From positions 26,684,761 through 26,722,260 of the forward strand of contig CM022673.1 of NCBI GenBank assembly GCA_012295275.1: a stretch of DNA of 37,500 nt, in the 5' to 3' direction. A program made the translations under genes and the position numbers. Positions within the stretch are counted from its first letter, which is position 1, and every line of letters begins with the position of its first letter. This document shows, piece after piece, positions 29,041 to 37,500 of this stretch. This DNA is from Chrysomallon squamiferum. Its lineage: Eukaryota; Mollusca; Gastropoda; Neomphalida; Peltospiridae. The notes beneath the pieces were generated by a model. That model worked only from the letters and a program-made list of their open reading frames with translations, had not been told where the DNA came from and did no database searches.

Positions 29041-30146
29041 ATATGTCTGACAATTACCTATATATTCACACAACATAATTAAAACAGAGAAACACTGGAG
29101 AGAAACATTTATTGGATCAGCAAACAAGAAAAACAAGAAAATTAAAAATGTTAAAATTGTGATGTATTATCAAATACATATTTGTTTCTGTTTACTAGCA
29201 TTTAGTTTTCTCACATTCTTCAATGATTTCTACGATTTCTAACCAATGGCAGAAATCATAGTCTACTCTTTCTAACTAATGAAGGATCTTTAACATTTTT
29301 CTATGACAAGTAATAGCAGTAGTTTACAGAGCTAAGTAATAGGATTCTAAAGTAAACATGTAAGTAAAACTAAATTTAAAAAGAATGAAAAATAACTGAG
29401 ATTATGTTCAATGATTCCTGTTAAAAAAAAAAAAAAATATTTTCATTATTAATGCAACTGTTATCATTATTATTCTTGTACTCATCATCATCATTTATTA
29501 TCATCATCAAATATATTTAAATTTTTTAGACAAATCAGCCAGACAGACATTTACAAATTTTACAATACAACCTGGTCAAAAAGTGGTTAAGATTGCTTCA
29601 TCCAAAACTGCTATATTTTTTTGTTTGACCATTTGAAATTTGATATCCATACTTTTCTCTAGTATTTCAGAGGGTGAAAATGCAGATATTTAATATTTAT
29701 GACATTATTGGTGGATTAGTTGGATATGTTGTGGTTTTTATTTGTTAGGATTTGTTTTCTGAAAATATAACTATATTAAAAACAGTATTTAGTTAAGGAT
29801 AAACGTGGTTTTTGTTGCTGTTTTTTAATCCAAGATTAAACTATCAAAAACCTGTGGAAAACTTTTTCCATTATAAAAATATTTTTGATTTTGAAAAGGA
29901 AATCCTGAAAATTATCCATTAGTAAGTCATTTGATAATAAACAGAGCAAATACAATTAAAATTTTGACTTTTACTGAAAGTAACATTATTGTAAGATTTT
30001 CTAGAAACTGAGTTTTTTTTTTTTTCTTTTTTGAAGAACAATTTTAAAAACATTTTCTTGAAACTGGAAAAAAAAAAAAAATGCTCATACACACACACAT
30101 AACTATTTACAGGAAAAAAAATGTAAATTTAAAATTAAAATTAATA

Positions 30147-30204
<58 letters not shown>

Positions 30205-33200
30205 AATATAGGAAACTATTTTCTATAAGTAATAAACTGCTGACACCAAAATATACCAATTTTAAAAAATATATTATACCCTTTACAGGATCCATAATTA
30301 ACAACATAAAAAAATTATTTTCCAAATTGTCAAAACAATTTATATGAATGCCTTTCAAATAGCAAAAACCACAAGCAGAAAATGTTATGCAGCTCATAAA
30401 AATAAAAATTAATAAAATTAGAAATGAAAAATTAATAGAAATTACTTTTTTATGTCCATGTCTACATTAAAGGTGATGAATTTCATTAAAAAATATATAC
30501 ATATTCATGAAAAAAAATAAAGTTGATTGAGTTTTGAAAACAAATGCCTACATTTAAATTAAAACTATTCATTACATTTAAAACAAAATCTATTGTATTT
30601 TTGTTTGTATAATTTATTAACACACAAATTATTATCAGTACTGAAATACAAATACAAAATACATCAACATTTTACACTGATTATAGAAATGGATTTTCTT
30701 TAAAAATTATTTTTACAAAAAAATGTGGACTGTAACAGTGTTGAGTGGATATGTTTGTATGTCTGTGTGTATGTTTGTGGATTAACTGAAACACAAAAAA
30801 AGGAAAAGAAAGAAAATAAATGCCCAATATTTTTAAATTATTCATCACAGTTCACAATGTATAAAATTGATAATTATTATTTCAGTCATTTTGAAAAAAA
30901 AAATAATAATAATTATAAAAAATTTAAAATAATAAAAAAAAATATATTTAATAAGATAATGTACGTGGTCTTTTTTTAACATTTAAACTGAGCTTTTATA
31001 TAAAAAATATTGAATTTCTACGTCTGATGTCTAAATGCTGGTCAATAAACACATGTAAATGAAAAACAAAAACAAAGTTCATTCATTATATTTAAGGACA
31101 GAGACAGAGAGAGAAAAAAACATTTTGTATTTTTTTAACAGTAGTTTTTTTTTTTTTTTAAAAATTCACTGTTTAAATAAATTTTATATACACACACATT
31201 TCAGATACAAGTCCACAAGAAACCATCAAAGTACCTTCACATCCATTCAAACATTAACTAAAACTAAATACCCTTTGAAAACATTAAATAATATATTAAC
31301 TGAAATAACAACATATTATGCAGAAATCAACATAATATTAAAACATAAATCATATACATTGCAAGGCACAAATAGAAAATTATAGTAAACAATTTTTTTT
31401 TTTTTTTTTTTACATTGTTTTCATAATTTAAAAATCCCTGAAAAATAATCACATAAATGCATTTTTATTAATAATTTTCCAAATTATGTCTAAGTTTATT
31501 ACCTAATTACTTTTAATGATAATTTGTTTTTACATTAATAAATGTTCTCATTTGAATTTTAAGTTATGATCAGCTGCCAAAATACTGTTAATGTCAAATA
31601 ATAGGTATAAAGGAGAGAGTAACATTTAAAAAACATTCCACAGTTAATTCACATCAATTTTTTATAAATTGGTTAATAAAATGAATAAATATTTACAACA
31701 CTATTACTAATTTCATCTATGTAATTTTTTTTTTTTTTTTTTTGTTTTATTTACAAAAATTTGGGAATATAGATACATAAAATTAAAACAGTCTTCCAAA
31801 ATATTAAAGATTCAAAACAAAAGTATAATTTTAAAAATTTAAATATAGTTTACAGCAAGTGGGAATAAATTTATTAAAAAATTTATTATGAAAAAAAAAA
31901 AAAAAAAAAATAATAATGACTATTGGAAAATCAGGTTCCAAGTTAAATATTTAAATAATTTTTGAAGATATCTTTTTATTAATTATTTTTAATCAATCTA
32001 TTTCATTAAAAAATTTACATTAATTGGATTATTGCTTTCCCCAAACTTGCAATTATGAAAATTCTGATTAAATAATAAAATATATGCTTTCCAAATATAC
32101 GTCTACAACAGAACAAAAATCCAGCTGCATAGTCAATGTTAAAAAGTGTCTTTGGTCGCATAAACAAATTTTAGAAAATTTCCAAATTACTGTTTTGTTA
32201 CTTATCATTATATCTTGTCACATGAAGTTATTTAAAATACCCTGACAAACGGAGAGAATTACTTCAAAACAACCACCTGAGATTTTAATAAAGAAAAATG
32301 AAAAACACATCCTTGAAAGCTTGTTTTTTTTTTTTTTTAAATCATCTCGAATTTTATAATGATGATTTTTAATTATTTGTTTACACTGCCGAAGACACAG
32401 TTTAAATTTCAAAGTTCAGATTAACACAATCATCTACTTTTAATATAAAACTATGTGTTTACAAGAGACATATATAGATCACAATTAGTTTATCGTACAT
32501 AATTAAAACAATATACAAAGTAGGAAGAAAAAGAAACAAGAATTGTTTTTATCATGAAGATGTAAATATCACCTGAACATTTCAGATTAGCATTATATCC
32601 AGTTATAAGTAAGTATATATTAGTGTCTGCCAGTTTATGTTCTTGTTATTTAAATCAATCATTAGGCAAAGATCTCAATACAGGATTCAATCCATTTTCA
32701 TTTTTTAGAAATGGGAGAAATAAATATTGTGGACAATATTATTTTATATTTTTATGTGTTGCATAGCTGCACAGCAGACACAAGAAATCAAAAACTTTTA
32801 AAAAGTTTAAAATATTTTAAAGATCTTTTGCATTATATAGTGTAAAAGGTGATCATAAATATACTGCTAAAACTCAAAATAAAAAAATAAAAAAACATAT
32901 TTTGGAAATGAATAATCGTAAACATAATTAAATTAATCAAAAATATTGGTCACTCATTCCAAATATTAGTTTCTAAATTTTTCAATGAATTAATTACTTC
33001 TTTTTTTAAGTAAATTTTTCATTAGTAAAATAATCAAAAAATAAAAATAAAAAAAAAAATATATATATATATATATATTAAATATAATGTTAATAAAATA
33101 ATAGTAATTTTGTTTTATCACCCTATGATTCGACTGGAAACTTTTTTTGTAAATTGCATATGATTAAATTATTTATTTTTACTAATTATTTATAAAAAAA

Positions 33201-33811
33201 AACAAAACAATGTAGTTTTATTTTACCATTAAACTGTTCAATTAATTCTTTCTAAATTCAGCATTTATTAAATATTCTTTATCACACGCCATGTATCAGA
33301 ATTTTCTCTCTTTTTTAAATAATTTGATTTTATCAGAATTTTTAAAATAAAATTTCTTTCCAAATTGCCTAGTGAACGAAATGCACTTTTTTTTAAAAAT
33401 TATTATAATTTTTTTTACCCTTGAATTTTTTTAACCTTTTTTTTTTTTTGTAAACCACCAAAAAAATGGACTGAAATGCATCTCATTAATTTCTAAAATC
33501 TCTGAAATGTTTCAAACATTATAATAACTAAACTTACCACTACATTACCAGTCTTCAAACTGAACAGTAAATGCAAAATATCTTAAAATATTCTTTCCAC
33601 TGGCTCGACAAGAATAAAAAAAAAATAAAATAAAATATTTTTAAATAATTAAATAACTGTGACACACACACATAGAGAGTAAGTGAACATCATTTTTTTT
33701 TTTGATGTTTTTTTTTTTTTTTTTTAAATGTTTCTTGATGTAAGTTTGAATATCAAATGAAATTAATTAAAACCGTGACTGAAGTTAGAAGAATTCCAAG
33801 CTGTGTGTCTT
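29041..33811 (-). other. AT-rich region downstream of the VOPP1-like gene
   Basis: No gene recognised in about 4.8 kb. It is very AT-rich, with an (AAAT/AATA)n tract (30150-30202), many poly-A/poly-T runs and a (TA)n run (33060-33079). The part next to 33811 must be 3' UTR of the minus-strand gene; its extent is not visible. Confidence 0.45.
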
Positions 33812-33960
33812 TTAACAAAAATTTAAAACTTTAATTGGCGGCTGTTTTAGCATCATCAGCTGGTCTCTGGGGGTCTGAGCCACTTCTGAATAGGGGGGTG
33901 GCTGGGGAACCTCTGCAGGTAGGCTGCCTGCATTCAGTGTCACAGGTGGGGATGCAGTGC
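33812..33960 (-). CDS. VOPP1-like exon D: C-terminus with PPPY motif
   Basis: Acceptor TTTTTGCAG ends at 33961. The two first bases complete Gly from exon C; 48 codons follow, then TAA at 33814-33812. Encodes TASPPVTLNAGSLPAEVPQ, PPPYSEVAQTP and RDQLMMLKQPPIKVLNFC. PPPYSEV near the end matches the terminal PPPYEQV-type motif of VOPP1, which supports both family and stop. The 3' UTR lies at lower coordinates; its end is not identified. Confidence 0.83.
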
Positions 33961-34718
33961 CTGCAAAAAGTAAAAACACCTGAGTTAAAAAAAATCTTTT
34001 GTTTTCTTTAATTCTTTCTTGTTTGTTTTTCTGAAATATTTAATAATTTCTTTTTTTTTTTGTCTTAAAAACATTTATCTTTAATACTATTGACTTCTTT
34101 TAATTTTTTTATTTTTTTTTTTTTTTAGGGGGAGGCAATTTTAAAATTAATTTTTTTGTCATAAAAATATGTATCTTTAACACTAACAAGAAATAATTTT
34201 CATTTTTTTTGTTTTGGGGTGGTCAATTTTAAAATGTATTTATTATTTATTATTAATGTTTTTTGCCAATTTTATTATTTATTTATTTTATTATTATTTT
34301 TTTTTTTTTAATTATTCATTTGTTAATAATAAAATAACATGGGAATGCAGTCTGTTTAATAATGAAATCGTTACATCTGTGTATAAAAATCTCAACAAAA
34401 TCTCAACAGACTGATTAATTCATTGCAAAGATGTAATCTAAAGATGTCACTTTTTTATCTGTTACACTTGATTATAAGAAAAGGTTGGTATCATGAAAAA
34501 ATAATAACATGCAAGTACACAAAATGTATTTAATGTGTTTCACTGTTTGTATATTGATATATCTGTTTATCCAGGCCAGTAATTAACTTTGTACATTAAC
34601 CACATCTGTTAGACAAATAAATAAAAGTATTTCATATAAACAAGTAAACACGCACACACACACAGACACACACTATCACACACAGACAAATAAATAAAAG
34701 TATTTCATATAAACAAGT

Positions 34719-34757
<39 letters not shown>

Positions 34758-36524
34758 CATACATAGACAAATAAATAAAACTGTTAATATGAGCTACATG
34801 TAAAGTTGTTATCAGTATAATGTTAAAGTAATTTTGATATATTTACCTAAATTGTGAGGTGAGAATGTGGGATTTTCTGGATATGGTGGTAATTCAGATT
34901 TGTTTGTTGGGTACATATCGGGTTGGGTCATAACCTGTGAAAATAAATCAAAATACAAGCAATGAATTATATTTCTTGTGATATATAATTAAATATATTA
35001 TGAAATATATAAAAAAAAAATTAAAGTTGATATGTATTAATTATTCTTAAAATCTATTCAAAAAACAAAAAAGTTTTAATTACTTTAAATGACACTGTAC
35101 TGTTAAATCTACATGTTATTACAAATAATTAAATAAATTTAATTTAAATATCTGGAACTCAGTTCATAAAACTTCTGTAAAATCAAATAAAACTATACAG
35201 CAGAATTTTTTTTTAAAACAGTGATTATTTTGTAAAAAAAAAAAAATAAAGAAAAATCGTTTAATTTAAATTTATTACTTTAAAATATTACAATTAAAAT
35301 ACTGGCAGTTTTCAAAAGATTTTTTTTTTTTAGTAAATGCTTTATATATACTTGTACTGATATTGCATTCATTAAATAATTAAAAAAAATTAAAATAAAA
35401 ATAATAATCATAATAATCAAAATAATAATAATAAGGGAGGTAACTCACATCATAATAAGGGGGAGGTAAATTAGACATATCCTGGGCCTGGGGCGCTCCT
35501 GGTCCTGTGTATGCATAGTAAGCTGGTGTAGTTGCTGCAGGCATTGGACGAGGTGAGAGATGCTGCGCTGTTGTGCCGGCGATGCTGTGGCACTGGCGAG
35601 TCTGCTGCATCACCATGAGACGTCGACGTCTGTAATAACCACAGCCTCCGAAACACGACATCATGATGAAGATGATAATAAACCTGCAAGTAAGAGTAAC
35701 CATAGCAACAGCAGAGGTATAATAATGATAGTAGTAGTAGTAATACCAATAAAAATAATAATAATAATAATACCAATAAAAATAATAATAATAATAATAA
35801 AAGAATTAATAAAACAACAGTAACAACAAATGCAAAAGTATTAACAGTAATGATAATAATAATAAAAATAATTAATAACAATTAATAACATCAACAACAA
35901 ACATAATGATAATAATAATGATAATAATAACAATAATAACAGTAACAACAACAATGCAAAAATATTAATAATGATAATGCTGATGCTACTACTACTACTA
36001 TTACTACTACTAACAACAATAAAAGTCAATAAATATTAAAATAATAAAGCAGTAACAGATGTATTGAAAATATTAACATTGCAAAAGATAATAATTATGT
36101 CACATTCAGTTAATGCTATATTTAATGTTCTGTCAACTTATATCTTTAAAGATTAACAAAATTATTTTTTAATATTAGTATTAAGGAGTTTAATGGAGTA
36201 ATATATGAATAAGACAAAATTAGAAAAAAATAATAATAACAATAATAATAAAAATAAACCATTGCTTCTGTTGATTTTATCATCATTTTTTTTATACATT
36301 TTCAAATATGGATTTCATTAATGATCACTGTTTTAGTGTTCATTTAAAAAATTACATTCAACACCTTTGTTGGGTTAATGATTGTGTGAAAATTGTACCA
36401 GAAGTACCACATGTTCCAGACATGTAGTTTAAAACTGCGGTTGTAGTAATCATTTGAATTGCGATCCAAACAGCAGGCCACCGAGCTCCCCCCGCAGCAC
36501 TTGTATGGGGGATCACAGCTGAAC
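33812..36524 (-). CDS. VOPP1/WBP1-like PY-motif membrane protein, 3' four coding exons
   Basis: Span of four phase-compatible exons (36524-36399, 35683-35449, 34934-34847, 33960-33812) giving about 198 residues. Order: Cys-rich luminal segment (CDPPYKCCGG, ACCLD), one N-glycosylation sequon (NRS), membrane segment WNMWYFWFIIIFIMMSCFGG, basic stop-transfer YYRRRR, then a Pro-rich cytosolic tail with PPPY, LPPY and PPPY. WYFW followed by a hydrophobic run, a small Cys/Gly patch and RRR is the layout of VOPP1; the WBP1/WBP1L family shares CC, W-W-F-W and PPxY. Family members are endolysosomal or Golgi adaptors that bind WW-domain proteins such as WWOX or NEDD4-type ligases. The signal-peptide exon is missing from the window. 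VOPP1 rather than WBP1L is favoured by the WYFW core, but not proven. Confidence 0.82.
33961..34846 (-). other. VOPP1-like intron C-D with a triplicated segment
   Basis: AT-rich intron. Near its exon C end, GACAAATAAATAAAAGTATT plus TCATATAAACAAGTAAACAC and a CA tract occurs at about 34613-34684 and again at 34685-34760, with a partial third start at 34764. Confidence 0.7.
34847..34934 (-). CDS. VOPP1-like exon C: tail with LPPY motif
   Basis: Acceptor TTCACAG ends at 34935; donor GTAAAT starts at 34846. Entry phase 0 and exit phase 1 fit exons B and D. Encodes VMTQPDMYPTNKSELPPYPE then NPTFSPHNL. LPPY is the L-P-x-Y variant of the PY motif recognised by some NEDD4-family WW domains. Pro, Ser, Thr and Asn dominate, as in the disordered tails of this family. 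Confidence 0.8.
34935..35448 (-). other. VOPP1-like intron B-C
   Basis: About 514 bases of AT-rich sequence with poly-A and poly-T runs; nothing further seen. Confidence 0.6.
35449..35683 (-). CDS. VOPP1-like exon B: TM segment, RRRR and first PPPY
   Basis: Acceptor CTTGCAG ends at 35684; donor GTGAGT starts at 35448. One base completes Trp, then 78 codons: FIIIFIMMSCFGGCGYYRRR completes the transmembrane helix and the basic anchor. After it comes a Gln/Cys/His segment (LMVMQQTRQCH), a Pro/Ala/Tyr-rich linker and NLPPPYYD. PPPY is a class I WW-domain ligand. This is one of the most GC-rich stretches in the window, unlike the AT-rich introns around it. Confidence 0.87.
35684..36398 (-). repeat. 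VOPP1-like intron A-B, rich in AAT/AAC/AGT triplets
   Basis: From about 35715 to 36050 almost every base belongs to a slowly changing three-base pattern (AGT, AAT, AAC, GAT, ACT). This cryptic triplet tract creates false open frames on both strands, such as poly-Leu/Ile on the minus strand. The remaining part to 36398 is ordinary AT-rich intron. Confidence 0.7.
36399..36524 (-). CDS. VOPP1-like exon A: Cys-rich luminal domain and TM start
   Basis: On the minus strand the acceptor TTTTTCAG ends at 36525 and the donor GTACAA starts at 36398. One base completes a codon, then 41 codons: FSCDPPYKCCGGSSVACCLD, RNSNDYYNRSFKLH, VWNMWYF, then TG. Joined to exon B this rebuilds Trp in WYFW. The frame stays open past the donor for 20 more codons (ending IINPTKVLNVIF), but that reading loses the membrane segment. 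The joined reading is clearly better. Confidence 0.82.
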
Positions 36525-37500
36525 CTGAAAAAAAAACAGTTTAAATTTATATACACTGATACAGAGAAACGATCCAAAATATGTACTACACACTTCCATG
36601 CTATCATTCCTTTCGACAGGTCTGTTTTATCATTCGCTTTGTTTTTGTCAACAAGTTTTAAGTTCTGTGTTTGTCAACAGATATGAGTTCTGTGTTATCA
36701 TTCCTTTTGTTTTTGTCAACAAGTTTTTTTGGCAAATAACTATGTAAATAATAGAATAGTCTAAATGTGTTCTGAATACTTCCAAGATACAATTCCCTTT
36801 GATGTTTATCAACCAGTCTTAATTAACAATGTAAAATAATGTAAAAGTGAAGTTAAACATAGGAGAGATAGAATTTTTATCTCAAAATTGCTTTTACCAA
36901 CAATGACATTTATGTAACTTTATAAGTTTGACCTACTTTTGCATATCTGTAAATCTATATGTTCTCTTATGTTCTCCCTTTAATTTTCCAATGGCCTTGT
37001 TCTGTTTATTGATATATACATGACTTTAGGGTATTTTAGGTTAAAAAAGTGACTCAGGCTATGGTAATTCCAACTTGTGGCAAAAATCGTCAAAGATCTT
37101 TGACATAACTCAAGGACGCCCAGAAAAAAATCAGGTCATTTATACTTCACATTTCATTTACTCTTCATTCATTCACTAACAACAACAACAACAACAACAA
37201 TAATAATAATAAAGTTAAAAATATATTAACAATGAATGAACATTTAAAAAAAAAAAAAAAAAAGTTAAATTATTCTTTTGTCATCTTTATTTGTTTATAT
37301 ATTTACTTATTTACTTACTTATTTATGTCTATATTATTATTATTATGTTAAAACCTATGAAACAGCATTTAAAGACATCACGTGGGAGTTAATGGTTTAA
37401 AGTAATAAAATGAATAGTTCATCACATCTGTTACTCAACAGTTGTTAAAACAGTATAAAACTGAACGTTAATTAAACAGTTTTAGAATTAATTTTCCTCT
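36525..37500 (-). other. Intron upstream of VOPP1-like exon A
   Basis: The acceptor of exon A is at 36525-36526. Beyond it lies AT-rich sequence with a direct repeat (TTTGTTTTTGTCAACAAGTT near 36640 and 36708), an AAC/AAT triplet run (37180-37212) and poly-A (37246-37263). The exon with the signal peptide and the Cys-Trp-Tyr start expected for VOPP1 was not found. Confidence 0.5.

Noticed and set aside
36344-36398. Read-through of VOPP1-like exon A to a stop (ending IINPTKVLNVIF)
   Set aside because: It would lose the membrane helix; splicing at 36398 restores WYFWFIIIF and the RRRR anchor in phase.

Overview
This is animal nuclear DNA, not bacterial. It is strongly AT-rich, crowded with microsatellites and minisatellites, and its genes are split into short exons with GT/AG introns. 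The gene families and repeat style suggest an invertebrate, perhaps a mollusc or other lophotrochozoan. That placement is inference; no lineage-specific marker is visible.

Two protein-coding genes can be assembled by exon homology, phase matching and splice sites. They converge, tail to tail. (1) On the + strand (about 6.1-22.5 kb) lies a polypeptide N-acetylgalactosaminyltransferase (GALNT, glycosyltransferase family 27). It is a Golgi type II membrane enzyme that starts mucin-type O-glycosylation, and it resembles the invertebrate PGANT9-like group. Exons 1-3 and 6-9 are clean and phase-compatible. The exon carrying the DxH metal site, the rest of exon 4, the join before TPTMAGG and much of the C-terminal lectin domain are missing or damaged. 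(2) On the - strand (36.5-33.8 kb) lie the last four coding exons of a VOPP1/WBP1-like single-pass membrane protein. It has a Cys-rich luminal part, a WYFW-type transmembrane start and a tail with three WW-ligand (PY-type) motifs. Its signal-peptide exon was not found and is probably upstream of the window.

Layout: 0-3.1 kb is intergenic with a roughly 48-bp minisatellite (1.64-3.1 kb). 3.52-3.79 kb is a CpG-dense patch that could be the promoter or first non-coding exon of the GALNT gene. 4.3-5.1 kb holds microsatellites. 6.1-22.5 kb is the GALNT gene, with minisatellites of about 31, 68, 54 and 76 bp inside it. 22.5-33.8 kb is downstream/3' UTR/intergenic DNA with a probable hAT-type MITE and decayed tandem repeats. 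33.8-36.5 kb is the VOPP1-like gene, and 36.5-37.5 kb its upstream intron.

The most unusual structure is that two separate GALNT exons (exon 4 near 13.5 kb and exon 10 near 21.4 kb) are each trapped in a tandem array. Each repeat unit consists of the intron tail, the splice acceptor and the first few codons of that exon. In both cases the array decays at its 3' edge and the rest of the exon is absent or frameshifted. This could be real exon-boundary minisatellite expansion with gene decay, or it could be an assembly/consensus fault (or a sequence that is not a faithful copy of a natural locus). The window alone cannot decide. I found no CRISPR, rRNA, tRNA, operon or defence-type system.
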